Source: Caryophanales bacterium (GTDB lineage: Bacteria > Bacillota_I > Bacilli_A > RF39 > UBA660). From it: a stretch of DNA of 19,620 nucleotides. Below are positions 7,056-15,525 of the stretch, piece after piece. The stretch lies in contig JAEEZO010000040.1 in assembly GCA_016291895.1 (NCBI GenBank), forward strand, positions 1-19,620, written 5' to 3'. Position 1 is the stretch's first letter. Each line of letters opens with the position of its first letter. A program made the position numbers and the translations under genes. Under the pieces are notes generated by a model. The model worked only from the letters and a program-made list of their open reading frames with translations. It made no database searches and was not told where the DNA came from.

Positions 7056-8798
7056 ATGATTAAAAAAGCAGCTAAATCATTAAGAGAATATAAAAAATAT
7101 GCGATTCTTACACCAATATGTGTTTTAATCGAAGTAATCCTTGAAGTATTAATACCATTTCTAATGAGTAGATTAATTGATGATGGTATTAAAAATAGTA
7201 ATATGAGTGTTGTATACGAAGTAGGTATTATTTTAATTATATGTGCAGCTATATCATTATTCTTTGGTATTGCAAGTGGTGTTTTATCAAGTAAAGCAAG
7301 TAATGGATTTGCTAAAAATTTAAGAAGAGATTTATATCTAAAAGTACAAAGCTTTTCTTTTCATAATATTGATAAGTTTCAAACAAGTAGTTTAATTACA
7401 AGATTAACAACTGATGTATCAAATATTCAATTTGCCTTTCAAATGATTATTAGAATAGCAGCAAGAGCCCCTTTAATGCTTATTGTAAGTATTATTTTTG
7501 CTATGAGGATAAATCCAAATGTTGCTATTATTTATTTGATCGTAGGACCATTATTAGGCTTTATCTTAATAACAATTGCAAGAAGAGCTCATCCTATTAT
7601 GAAAAATGTCTTTGAAACATATGATGACTTAAATAAAGTAGTAGAAGAAAATGTAAGTGGTATTCGTGTTGTTAAATCATTTACTTTAGAAGAAAAAGAA
7701 AATAAGAAGTTTCATAAAGTATCAGAGAAAATATATAAATTATTTGTTAAAGGCGAAAGAATGATAGCCCTTAATGGACCATTTATGCAAATATCAATGT
7801 ATACATGTATGATCTTTATATGTTGGGTAGGAGCTCATTTAATTGTAAGTAGTGGTGAGACAACTTTAACAACAGGTAACTTAATGACTTTATTTACTTA
7901 TACAACGCAAATCTTAGGTAGTTTGATGATGTTATCAATTGTCTTTGTAATATCAACAATATCTCGTGGATCATTAGAACGTATTTGTGAAGTATTAGAT
8001 GAAAAAGTTGATGTAACAAACCCCGATAAGCCTATCTATAATGTCTTTGATGGTAGTATCAAATTCAATAATGTATCTTTTAGTTATATTGGTGATAAGA
8101 ACAAAGAAGCTTTGAAGAATATTAATATTGATATTAAAAGTGGTGAAACTGTAGGTATTATTGGTGGAACAGGTTCTGGTAAAACAAGTTTAGTTAACCT
8201 TCTTCCAAGACTATATGATGTTACTGAAGGCGAACTATTAATTGGTGGTGTTGATGTCCGTAATTATGATCTTAAAACCCTTCGTGATAGTGTTGCTTGT
8301 GTTCTACAGAAGAATGTCTTATTTACTGGAACTATTCTTGATAACTTAAAATGGGGTAAAGATAAAATAACGCTTGAAGATGCAAGACACGCTTGTAAAC
8401 TTGCTCAAATTGATGAATTTATTATGAGTTTACCTGATAAATATGATACTTATTTAGAAGAGGGGGGAGTAAACCTATCAGGTGGTCAAAAACAGAGACT
8501 ATGTATCGCTCGTGCCTTACTTAAAAATCCTAATATTTTAATTCTTGATGATAGTACTAGTGCTGTAGATACAAGAACTGATAAATTAATTCAAGATGCT
8601 TTTATGAAAGATATTCCTAATACCACGAAAATAATTATTGCACAAAGAGTTAATAGTGTTATGGATGCTGATAAGATTATTGTTCTTGATAATGGTAAAA
8701 TAAATGGTATTGGTACACATAAAGAATTATTAAAGAATAATAAAATATATCAAGAAGTATATTCTTCTCAAATGAAGGGAAGTGATAATAATGAATAA
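7056..8798 (+). CDS. Heterodimeric ABC exporter subunit with degenerate ATPase site (TM287-like)
   Basis: A 580-residue half-transporter: N-terminal six-helix membrane domain (about 1-310) and C-terminal nucleotide-binding domain. Motifs seen are Walker A GGTGSGKT (370-377), Q-loop Q418, signature LSGGQ (474-478) and Walker B ILILDD. The catalytic Glu is replaced by D499 and the switch His by Q530 (IIAQR). This pairing of lost residues is typical of the subunit that contributes the degenerate site in heterodimeric exporters such as TM287/288, BmrC/D or LmrC/D. AAGGAGAG at 7042-7049 precedes ATG 7056. Its end overlaps the partner gene by 8 bases. Likely exports drugs, lipids or peptides at the cytoplasmic membrane; the cargo is unknown. 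Confidence 0.92.
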   Translation: MIKKAAKSLREYKKYAILTPICVLIEVILEVLIPFLMSRLIDDGIKNSNMSVVYEVGIILIICAAISLFFGIASGVLSSKASNGFAKNLRRDLYLKVQSFSFHNIDKFQTSSLITRLTTDVSNIQFAFQMIIRIAARAPLMLIVSIIFAMRINPNVAIIYLIVGPLLGFILITIARRAHPIMKNVFETYDDLNKVVEENVSGIRVVKSFTLEEKENKKFHKVSEKIYKLFVKGERMIALNGPFMQISMYTCMIFICWVGAHLIVSSGETTLTTGNLMTLFTYTTQILGSLMMLSIVFVISTISRGSLERICEVLDEKVDVTNPDKPIYNVFDGSIKFNNVSFSYIGDKNKEALKNINIDIKSGETVGIIGGTGSGKTSLVNLLPRLYDVTEGELLIGGVDVRNYDLKTLRDSVACVLQKNVLFTGTILDNLKWGKDKITLEDARHACKLAQIDEFIMSLPDKYDTYLEEGGVNLSGGQKQRLCIARALLKNPNILILDDSTSAVDTRTDKLIQDAFMKDIPNTTKIIIAQRVNSVMDADKIIVLDNGKINGIGTHKELLKNNKIYQEVYSSQMKGSDNNE

Positions 8799-10656
8799 TA
8801 ATAGTAAACCAAAGATTAATAAAGGCACTATTAAAAGATTATTATCATATCTTGGTAATTATAAAAAAAGATTAATTGTTGTCTTTATATGCATTTTAAT
8901 TTCATCAGTAACAGGTGTTCTTGGTGCCTTATTCTTAAAGAGTTTAGTAGATGATTATATTAGTCCAATGCTTCTTAATAACTCTACTGATTATGCACCT
9001 CTTTTGAAAGCTTTAATTACCATATCAGGTATTTACTTATTTGGTGTAATTGCTAACTATATTTATAACATTACAATGAGTAAAGTATCCCAAGGTATAC
9101 TTCGTGACGTTCGTGACGAAATGTTTGGTAAGATGGAATCATTACCAATAAGATATTTTGATAGTAACAAGCATGGTGATATCATGAGTAGATATACGAA
9201 TGATACAGACTCTCTTCGTCAAATGATAAGTCAAAGTATACCTAACTTAGTATCTAGTTTAATGACAATTCTAGCTGTCCTTGTATCAATGTTTACCTTG
9301 AATGTATACTTAACTCTATTTGTTTTAGTATTTACAGTAATTACTTTCTTTATTACAAGATATTTTGCTAAAAATAGTGCTAAATTCTTTATTAAAGAAA
9401 GAGCTGCTTTGGGTAAAGTTAATGCTTATATTGAAGAGATGCTTAATGGTCAAAAAGTTGTTAAAGTCTTTAATCATGAAGAGATTGCTATTCATGAATT
9501 TGATAAACTTAATGAAGAATTAAATAGAGTATCCTTTAATGGTGATAAGAATGCTACTGTTGTTATGCCAATTGCAGGTAACCTGGGATACCTTGAATAT
9601 GCCCTTGTAGCTTTAATTGGAACATATTTAGTTATTAATGGATATTCAGTTATTACTGTAGGAACAATAATAAGTTTTTTAAACTTAACTCGTAGTTTTC
9701 AACAACCTGTTAATCAAGTAACTAATCAATTAAATTCTATTATTATGGCTTTAGCAGGAGCTAGTCGTATCTTTGATTTAATGGACTCTGAACCTGAAGT
9801 TGATGATGGTTATGTAACATTAACTAAAGTTATAGAAAAAGATGGTAAATATATTGAAGATAAAAATGGCTTTTATGCATGGCGTCATCCACATCATGAT
9901 GGAACATTAACGTTTGTTCCGCTTAAAGGTCATATTGAACTACTTGATGTTGATTTCTCATACGAAAAAGATAAACAAGTCTTATTTGATATTAGTATTT
10001 ATGCTAAACCTGGTCAAAAGATTGCCCTTGTTGGTGCTACAGGAGCAGGTAAAACTACGATAACTAACTTATTAAATCGTTTCTATGATTTAGAAGATGG
10101 TAAGATTCGTTATGATGGTATTAATATCAATAAGATTAAAAAGAAAGATTTACGTAATTCCTTAGGTATGGTACTTCAAGACGTATACTTGTTTACAGGT
10201 ACAATTAAAGACAATATTAAATATGGTAAACCAGATGCAACTGATGAAGAAGTTATTGAAGCATGTAAACTTGCTAATGCTCATGATTTTATTATGCGTC
10301 TTCCCAAAGGATATGATACAGAGTTAACTGGTAATGGCCAAGAATTATCGCAAGGTCAAAAACAATTACTTTCAATTGCGAGAGTTGCCATATCTGATCC
10401 ACCCGTTATGATTCTTGATGAAGCAACTAGTAGTATTGATACTAGAACCGAGAAAATTGTTAATGATGGCATGGATAAGTTAATGGAAGGTCGTACGGTC
10501 TTTGTTATTGCCCATCGCTTGTCAACAATTAGAAATAGTAAAGCTATTATGGTAATGGATCATGGACGTATCATTGAACGTGGCAATCATGAAGAATTAT
10601 TAAAATTAAAAGGTGAATATTACAAACTTTATACAGGTTTATTTGAACTTGAATAA
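8791..10656 (+). CDS. Heterodimeric ABC exporter subunit with catalytic ATPase residues (TM288-like)
   Basis: Partner half-transporter of 621 residues with a six-helix membrane domain followed by the ATPase domain. Walker A is GATGAGKT (415-422), Walker B ends in the normal E544, and the switch H575 is present (VIAHR), but the signature is LSQGQ (519-523) instead of LSGGQ, exactly complementary to the changes in the upstream subunit, as in TM288. An insert of about 35 residues before the ATPase domain (residues 340-380, FYAWRHPHHDGT) is common in Firmicutes members. ATG 8791 has GAAGGGA at 8774-8780; the in-frame GTG at 8782 sits too close to that site. ATG overlaps the end of the first subunit (ATGAATAA), so both are made together. 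Cargo unknown. Confidence 0.92.
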   Translation: MNNNSKPKINKGTIKRLLSYLGNYKKRLIVVFICILISSVTGVLGALFLKSLVDDYISPMLLNNSTDYAPLLKALITISGIYLFGVIANYIYNITMSKVSQGILRDVRDEMFGKMESLPIRYFDSNKHGDIMSRYTNDTDSLRQMISQSIPNLVSSLMTILAVLVSMFTLNVYLTLFVLVFTVITFFITRYFAKNSAKFFIKERAALGKVNAYIEEMLNGQKVVKVFNHEEIAIHEFDKLNEELNRVSFNGDKNATVVMPIAGNLGYLEYALVALIGTYLVINGYSVITVGTIISFLNLTRSFQQPVNQVTNQLNSIIMALAGASRIFDLMDSEPEVDDGYVTLTKVIEKDGKYIEDKNGFYAWRHPHHDGTLTFVPLKGHIELLDVDFSYEKDKQVLFDISIYAKPGQKIALVGATGAGKTTITNLLNRFYDLEDGKIRYDGININKIKKKDLRNSLGMVLQDVYLFTGTIKDNIKYGKPDATDEEVIEACKLANAHDFIMRLPKGYDTELTGNGQELSQGQKQLLSIARVAISDPPVMILDEATSSIDTRTEKIVNDGMDKLMEGRTVFVIAHRLSTIRNSKAIMVMDHGRIIERGNHEELLKLKGEYYKLYTGLFELE

Positions 10657-10678
10657 AAAAGTGATTTTCACTTTTTTT
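10656..10678 (+). terminator. Intrinsic terminator of the ABC exporter operon
   Basis: AAAAAGTGA (10656-10664) pairs with TCACTTTTT (10668-10676) around TTT, with two further T. It begins at the last base of the stop codon. Confidence 0.85.
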
Positions 10679-10691
10679 ATTTATTCAATTA

Positions 10692-10700
10692 TGCTATATT
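10692..10700 (+). promoter_or_regulatory. Candidate extended -10 promoter for the WXG-hydrolase operon
   Basis: TGCTATATT (TG at 10692-10693, TATATT at 10695-10700). No clear -35 box: the matching place falls in the terminator T run. The predicted leader is only about ten bases. Confidence 0.4.
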
Positions 10701-10716
10701 AATAATAGGTGATAGT

Positions 10717-11955
10717 ATGATAAATATAAATTTTGATAAAGCAGCACAAATAACAAGTAGTTTTTCAGAACTTGCTTCAGAGGCTTCACAAATAGCAACT
10801 GGTGCTAAAGGTATTGATGCTGGAGTATTTAGTTCTTATTCACCAAGTACCCCAAGTAATAATAGTGCAATTCAAGAAGGTATTGGCGAAATTGTCGAAA
10901 GTATTAATGACTTTGGAACAAGTTTTAATGAAAGTATAAGATTATATAAAGAAGCTTATGATGAATCAAAAGCTCAAGTTGATATTGAAAACCCTTCTGC
11001 ATCAACTGAGGAAATTCCTACTTTATCTCCAGATGTAGAAAGTGAACTAAGAGCAACTATTGACTTTGTTTTTGCATATCCTAAACAATCTGCTAATATG
11101 AAAAAAATTAGTGATACGAAAATAGCTGATCTTCTTACCAAAAATGGAGCTAAATCTATTGGTGATAATACTTATGAATTAACAATAGATGGTAAAACAT
11201 ATCAATATAATGTCAAATCTCATGAAATTAAAATACCAAGTGGTAATGGTTATAAAGAAGGGAAAGTATATTGTAGTTTCTGGGCTAAAGATGGTGTAAG
11301 CTTTAGTTCGATTACATCAACAATGACCCTTCTTGCTGGATCTAGTGAAAGAAGTGATCCAACACAATCAAGTGCCTTCGGAAGTGGTAATTTAGGTGTT
11401 GGCTCTAATGTAATTCTTGCTATACCTTATCTATCAGGTACAACTTATGAGGTTCCTTATAAAATTGGTGGAGCTACAAGAATAGCTGATTTTATGATTG
11501 GTGGTAAAACACGCAGTAATATAACAAATAATATTGTTGGTTACTCTTTAGGTGGTATGGGAGCATATGCTGCTGTTTCTGCTAATAAAGGATTATATAA
11601 GAATATGGCCATTGTTAATGGTGGTCCAAAGAACGTTGAAAAATTTGGTAGTTATGCTAATTTCAAAAATGTAAATATCTATATCTTTGAAGGAAATGGC
11701 GATAGTTTTATTGATTCCAATGTAACATTACTTAAGAATTTAAAGAGTGCTGGTGTATCAATGAGTAGAGTTCATATTTATACAACTGATGGTTCTTTAT
11801 ATCGATATGGTCAAAAATATGGAGCTTATTGTGAAAATCTTGATGCCATGAGAAAATTTGCTATTAATAAAAATCATAAAGGATGGAGTGGTCACTCTCA
11901 TGGATATCGTATGCTAGAAGATTCTGGTATTTATAGCTACTTTTCAAAACTATAG
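10717..11955 (+). CDS. WXG100/LXG-like N-terminal domain fused to alpha/beta-hydrolase
   Basis: A 412-residue protein without a classical signal peptide. Residues 1-90 are predicted helical and resemble WXG100/LXG-type N-termini (small polar helices, two arms joined by the Gly/Ser/Pro-rich turn at 31-50), the form used by type VII secretion substrates. Residues about 180-412 form an alpha/beta-hydrolase: GYSLGGMGAY holds the nucleophile elbow GxSxG with S277, GNGDSFID offers D329 as acid, and GHSHG offers H393 or H395 as base. It may act as a lipase, esterase or acyltransferase on the surface or in a target cell. AGGTGA at 10707-10712 precedes the ATG. It leads an operon with a second WXG-like protein. 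The hydrolase call is firm; export by type VII secretion is inference, as no secretion machinery lies in the window. Confidence 0.7.
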   Translation: MININFDKAAQITSSFSELASEASQIATGAKGIDAGVFSSYSPSTPSNNSAIQEGIGEIVESINDFGTSFNESIRLYKEAYDESKAQVDIENPSASTEEIPTLSPDVESELRATIDFVFAYPKQSANMKKISDTKIADLLTKNGAKSIGDNTYELTIDGKTYQYNVKSHEIKIPSGNGYKEGKVYCSFWAKDGVSFSSITSTMTLLAGSSERSDPTQSSAFGSGNLGVGSNVILAIPYLSGTTYEVPYKIGGATRIADFMIGGKTRSNITNNIVGYSLGGMGAYAAVSANKGLYKNMAIVNGGPKNVEKFGSYANFKNVNIYIFEGNGDSFIDSNVTLLKNLKSAGVSMSRVHIYTTDGSLYRYGQKYGAYCENLDAMRKFAINKNHKGWSGHSHGYRMLEDSGIYSYFSKL

Positions 11956-11963
11956 GAGGATAT

Positions 11964-12677
11964 ATGACATTACAAGAAACGAAAAATAAAATTAATGAAG
12001 TACAATCAACTACTAAGGATTATCAAGATGCTATTAATGGTGTTCAAACTAAATTAATGTCATTAATTGATGATGTTAATAGTGTTAAAAGTTCAATCGC
12101 AAGTGATATTAAAGAAGAAAGTATTGTCTCTCATAGTAAAACAAAAGGTAAAGAAATTAATTCCAAAATAAAAAAGACATTAGGTAAATCAAGAACAGCT
12201 CTTGATACTTTATCTGTTGATGCTACTAAATATATAAGAAAGATTGTAGATGAATATAATGGTAGTTTAGAAGAAGATAGTGAAGCAGAAAGACTTTCTT
12301 ATGTCGAAATTAAATTATCTAGTGTAAGTGGATGTCCTAGTGAAAGCGATAGTGACAGTAATGGTGACTATAGTGGCGATTGGAGCGGAGGTAATGATGA
12401 TCCTGGTACAACATTAAATATCGATTATTACTTAGATTTATTAAAATATGATAACGTATATAGTAGAGATATTGAAAATTGGGAAACTTATGTTAACAAC
12501 TTCCTAGTTGCTAATAACTTGCAAAAAGTTATTGAAACAATTATTATTGAAGGTAAAAAGATTAAAGTTAGATTAAAAAATGGTAAAGAATATACTTTCG
12601 AAAATATTACATCTACTATTGATTTATTAAAAGCTTTATATGAAGCTATTGAAAAGGATGCTGGAAATAATGAATAA
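11964..12677 (+). CDS. WXG/LXG-like helical protein with Ser/Asp/Gly linker
   Basis: A 237-residue protein. Residues 1-105 are long amphipathic helices (TKNKINEVQSTTKDYQDAI and onward), the pattern of WXG100-like or YwqH/DUF5082-like partners of LXG proteins. A low-complexity linker about 117-150 (SESDSDSNGDYSGDWSGGN) leads to a C-terminal region of about 90 residues with a short beta unit (IIIEGKKIKVRLKNGKEYTF). No signal peptide is visible. AGGAGG at 11954-11959 overlaps the stop of the hydrolase gene and lies five bases before ATG 11964, so translation is coupled. Its place directly after the WXG-hydrolase fusion suggests a co-secreted partner or specific chaperone. The WXG relation rests on helical pattern and context, not on a strict motif. 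Confidence 0.6.
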   Translation: MTLQETKNKINEVQSTTKDYQDAINGVQTKLMSLIDDVNSVKSSIASDIKEESIVSHSKTKGKEINSKIKKTLGKSRTALDTLSVDATKYIRKIVDEYNGSLEEDSEAERLSYVEIKLSSVSGCPSESDSDSNGDYSGDWSGGNDDPGTTLNIDYYLDLLKYDNVYSRDIENWETYVNNFLVANNLQKVIETIIIEGKKIKVRLKNGKEYTFENITSTIDLLKALYEAIEKDAGNNE

Positions 12678-12966
12678 TCAAAATTTTGGTATAATTAATA
12701 TAAGTCGTATTAAACAATTCTTTGGTGTAGCAATAAGTTTCAATATAATTATTGATAATGTCCCTATGGGTGAAATATCAAGTGATATGAATTTGTCATT
12801 CACAGTTCCATATGGACATCACAATGTAACACTAAAAAAAGTAAATCATAGTGTTCCTATTGAAATAGATCTAAGTGAAAGTCAAAGAAATGTTGATATT
12901 GTATGTAAAGCTGGATGGGGTGCTTTAGTTGCTCGTCCTAAATTAGTTAGTGTTAATTATCGTTAA
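12670..12966 (+). CDS. Small PEGA-like beta-sandwich protein
   Basis: A 98-residue product of mainly beta strands: FNIIIDNVPMGEIS, then LSFTVPYGHHNVTLKK, follows the pattern of PEGA-type domains (a strand with a -DN-x2-G turn, then VPYGHHNVT in place of the usual pG-H-h). Such domains sit in surface or regulatory proteins, but the one here stands alone. An ATG at 12640 in the same frame would add ten residues and overlap the upstream gene by 38 bases; ATG 12670 is preferred because it gives the same ATGAATAA overlap seen at two other gene junctions here and has AAGGA about 11 bases upstream. No signal peptide. Third gene of the WXG-hydrolase operon, possibly an immunity or accessory protein; that role is a guess. 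Confidence 0.6.
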   Translation: MNNQNFGIINISRIKQFFGVAISFNIIIDNVPMGEISSDMNLSFTVPYGHHNVTLKKVNHSVPIEIDLSESQRNVDIVCKAGWGALVARPKLVSVNYR

Positions 12967-13003
12967 AAAAAGAATAAATCATTTTTTTGATTTATTCTTT
13001 TTC
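12965..13003. terminator. Bidirectional terminator between convergent units
   Basis: AAAAAGAATAAATCA (to 12981) pairs with TGATTTATTCTTTTT (from 12988) around six T, giving a 15-base stem with A tracts on one side and T tracts on the other, so it works for both strands. The TGA stop of the minus-strand gene lies at the top of the stem. Confidence 0.85.
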
Positions 13004-14457
13004 ATACTAAGTAACATTATAATAATGATAATACTTACAATAATGATTGCGAGTATTAAATATATTTCAATATTATTATCTTTCTTATCAGGAGGAACAA
13101 CAACTGGTCCAACTTCTTCTAATACAGTAATGTTAATACTATCAGATAAATCTTCATTAGGAGTGCTAACTTTAATCGTAGCATTTCCTTTTTTTAATCC
13201 TTTAATAACACCTACATTATTAATAGATACAATATTTGGATCACTACTAGTAAAGTTAAGAGTTACTTCAGCATCACTTGGTTGAATATTAACATTAAGT
13301 TTCTTTGTTTCATTTTCTCTTAATTCAAGTTCATGAATATCAAAATATATTCTTTCTAATTTAGATTTAACAGTAACATTAATATTTTTTCTAAAACCAC
13401 TTTCTTTTGATGTTATAGTAATTGTTCCAGTGCCAACTTTATTTGTTGATTTTATAATACCATCATTTGATACTTTTAATAAAGTTTCATCATTAGATGT
13501 AAAAGTTACTTCTTTATCAATAGCGTTCTCTGGCAATATCGAATATTCAATTTTTTTTGATTCATTTTTAAATAATGTTATATTATCATCAGTCTTAATA
13601 TCATATACTTCAGGAATAGCGGTAACCGTTATCGAATCAGATAAATTACCATCTTTAATAGTAATAGTTGCTGTACCGCTTTTTAAGGCTGTTATCGTGC
13701 CATTTGTTACTGATATGACACTTGGATAGTTACTTTCCCATTTAGGGTCTATTTTGGCATCTATGGGCGTTACCGTGTATGTTAACTTTTCTTTATCACT
13801 AACATGCATCTTAATATCATTTTCATTTATTTTAATTGATGTTGGATTAACGGGTTCTCCTCTTGTAACAGTGATTGTATAATCTCTCGAATCACCTTGG
13901 GTTGTTGTTACATTGATTACTAACTTGTTATTTCCAACATTAAGTTTTCTTACACCATCACCTTTAATGGTACTTGTTGGCCAATTTGGTTCTGCTTCAA
14001 TAACGATTTCATCAGTACTATAAGGTACTTTTAAAGTATAATCCATTGTTCCATTATAAAACTCTGGACTTATTTTATATCCTTTTACTGATAGCTTTTT
14101 TAGTCCCCATTCGGACAATTTAAAATAAACAGTTTTACCAAGAGATGATATACCATCACAAAGGCAATTACTTTTTACAGATACTCTTATTGATGCATTA
14201 CCAAATTTATGTGGTTGAAATTGAAAATTAGAGCCACTTACACGTACTGCTACAATATCACTTTTACTAATTTCAAAACAATCACTTGAAGGAAGTGACC
14301 CTTTATAAGTAAAATTACCATTAGGTAACCACATATTTTGATGTCCATTAACTCTATATGTTTTACCAGTAACATTTAGTCCTGTAACACATGATTCTGC
14401 GGAGACATTAATATATATAAATAAAAGCAAAAATATTATTAAATATCTTTTTTTCAT
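12979..14457 (-). CDS. Secreted, membrane-anchored surface protein with cadherin-like and Ig-like (BIG2) domains
   Basis: A 492-residue exported protein. Residues 1-20 are a signal peptide (KKR, hydrophobic core, likely cut at VSA-ES). Residues about 23-115 form a domain with four cysteines (C23, C60, C98, C100). Residues about 117-199 match the cadherin-like beta-sandwich pattern (LKKLSVKGYKISPEF to RDYTITVTR). Three bacterial Ig-like group 2 repeats follow at about 205-281, 284-363 and 366-445, each ending in GTATITI-like strands. A Pro linker, membrane helix (463-484) and Lys-rich tail anchor it, so there is no sortase motif. An AGAGGT ribosome site lies just before the ATG. It is the only minus-strand gene, and it stops in TGA. 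Adhesion or cell-wall binding is likely; the ligand is unknown. Confidence 0.85.
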   Translation of the reverse strand: MKKRYLIIFLLLFIYINVSAESCVTGLNVTGKTYRVNGHQNMWLPNGNFTYKGSLPSSDCFEISKSDIVAVRVSGSNFQFQPHKFGNASIRVSVKSNCLCDGISSLGKTVYFKLSEWGLKKLSVKGYKISPEFYNGTMDYTLKVPYSTDEIVIEAEPNWPTSTIKGDGVRKLNVGNNKLVINVTTTQGDSRDYTITVTRGEPVNPTSIKINENDIKMHVSDKEKLTYTVTPIDAKIDPKWESNYPSVISVTNGTITALKSGTATITIKDGNLSDSITVTAIPEVYDIKTDDNITLFKNESKKIEYSILPENAIDKEVTFTSNDETLLKVSNDGIIKSTNKVGTGTITITSKESGFRKNINVTVKSKLERIYFDIHELELRENETKKLNVNIQPSDAEVTLNFTSSDPNIVSINNVGVIKGLKKGNATIKVSTPNEDLSDSINITVLEEVGPVVVPPDKKDNNIEIYLILAIIIVSIIIIIMLLSMKKNKSKK

Positions 14458-14474
14458 ATGACCTCTATATTATG

Positions 14475-14483
14475 AGTATATCA
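14475..14483 (-). promoter_or_regulatory. Extended -10 promoter of the surface-protein gene
   Basis: On the minus strand TGATATACT (TG at 14483-14482, TATACT at 14480-14475) lies 18 bases before the ATG. No -35 box with normal spacing is seen; a TTGTCA at 14508-14503 is 22 bases away. Confidence 0.5.
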
Positions 14484-14500
14484 TAAATAATTAAATTAAT

Positions 14501-14522
14501 AATGACAAATTAAGTCATTTTT
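14501..14522. promoter_or_regulatory. Inverted repeat TGAC-N7-GTCA in a divergent intergenic region
   Basis: AATGAC (14501-14506) and GTCATT (14514-14519) are inverted around AAATTAA, followed by T on the plus strand. It looks like a weak plus-strand terminator, but no plus-strand gene lies upstream. It sits between the start of the minus-strand surface gene and the metalloprotein gene, so an operator is equally possible. Confidence 0.35.
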
Positions 14523-14542
14523 ATTATATAAAGAAAAATATA

Positions 14543-14551
14543 TGTTATTTT
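14543..14551 (+). promoter_or_regulatory. Candidate extended -10 for the metalloprotein-serpin-MazG unit
   Basis: TGTTATTTT (TG at 14543-14544, TATTTT at 14546-14551) just before the ribosome site. The -35 box is not convincing. Confidence 0.3.
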
Positions 14552-14566
14552 ATAAAAAAGGTGTTT

Positions 14567-15475
14567 ATGATTACAATTAATGATTTATCAGAAAACTTAG
14601 TTAATAATAGTAATAGTATCTTTATAACTATTATTATTGACTTTATTAATGATTTTATAGAAACTTTTAATATTTTATCGAAAGAAGAAATCTTAAAAAG
14701 AATTAATCGATTAGAATATATAGGTGTAGAAAAAGATCAATATAAAGTATTTGATGCAGATGCTACTTTTGGATCAGGTATCTATTTTTATATTGCCTTA
14801 AATTCGAAATATCAAGATTCTCCTTTTAGTACAATTAAATCATTTATGTATCATGAACTTATTCATTGTTTATCTTCTCATTATGAAGATAATGAATTAA
14901 AAGAAGGTTTATGTTTAGGGGTTAATAATGGAACATTATTTGATGAAATAATGACTGATTATTATGCCCAACTATTATTATTTAGACGAAAAATATATAA
15001 TTATCGAAGAGATATTATTACAATTAAACCTGATTATCAAGAATATATTGATTCTTATCGAATAGGTTATAATATCTTTTCATCTTTAGGTAAAACATAT
15101 GATTATATTTTTAGAAAAGATTTAATGGAAGCTAAATTTATTGATTCAAGACCATTTATTAATAAATTTAATAGTTTAATTAAAGAACTTAATATTAATT
15201 CATTTGATTATAATAGTTTTATTAATGAAAAAGATTTTCATAAACGTTTATTTAATATAAGCGAAATCTTTGTAAAATATTTAATAAGTTCTTATGAAAA
15301 TAATAATATTGATAAAATCGAAATAATGTATGATCAAAAAATAAATTGTTTTATAAATATGTTATCTAAAGAGAAGCATCAAAATATTGTTGTTCCTAAT
15401 CAACAACTAACTTTTTATATATATAATGAACTATATAAATTCGTTTACAAAGAGAATAAATTATTTATAAGATAA
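14567..15475 (+). CDS. Putative minigluzincin-like zinc metallopeptidase
   Basis: A 302-residue protein with no clear signal peptide, though a hydrophobic stretch lies at about 17-30. YHELIHCLSSHY carries HExxH (H96, E97, H100), and 27 residues later LFDEIMTDYYAQ gives E127 in the E-x2-T-x-Y-x-A context typical of the third zinc ligand helix of gluzincins. Both motifs in the right order make a zinc peptidase fold likely. ATG 14567 is chosen because AAAAAGG at 14555-14561 would overlap a start at the in-frame GTG 14561. It shares no obvious similarity with the other HExxH protein at 3219 outside the motif. It heads a unit with a serpin 50 bases downstream; serpins inhibit serine and cysteine proteases, so it is not the expected target of that serpin. 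Confidence 0.65.
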   Translation: MITINDLSENLVNNSNSIFITIIIDFINDFIETFNILSKEEILKRINRLEYIGVEKDQYKVFDADATFGSGIYFYIALNSKYQDSPFSTIKSFMYHELIHCLSSHYEDNELKEGLCLGVNNGTLFDEIMTDYYAQLLLFRRKIYNYRRDIITIKPDYQEYIDSYRIGYNIFSSLGKTYDYIFRKDLMEAKFIDSRPFINKFNSLIKELNINSFDYNSFINEKDFHKRLFNISEIFVKYLISSYENNNIDKIEIMYDQKINCFINMLSKEKHQNIVVPNQQLTFYIYNELYKFVYKENKLFIR

Positions 15476-15525
15476 ACTTGATTTTAACTATTATTAGTTT
15501 TAAAATTAAGAGTAGAGAGGTGAAT

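Noticed and set aside
12950..13729. Two plus-strand ORFs (12950-13285 and 13430-13729) opposite the surface-protein gene.
   Set aside because: They are antisense shadows of a well-supported minus-strand gene with signal peptide and Ig-like repeats, have no ribosome sites, and the first crosses the bidirectional terminator.
15478..15525. TTG start for the serpin 16 codons upstream.
   Set aside because: It lacks a ribosome site and lies two bases after the previous stop, while ATG 15526 has AGAGAGGTG at good spacing and starts a clean anchor sequence.
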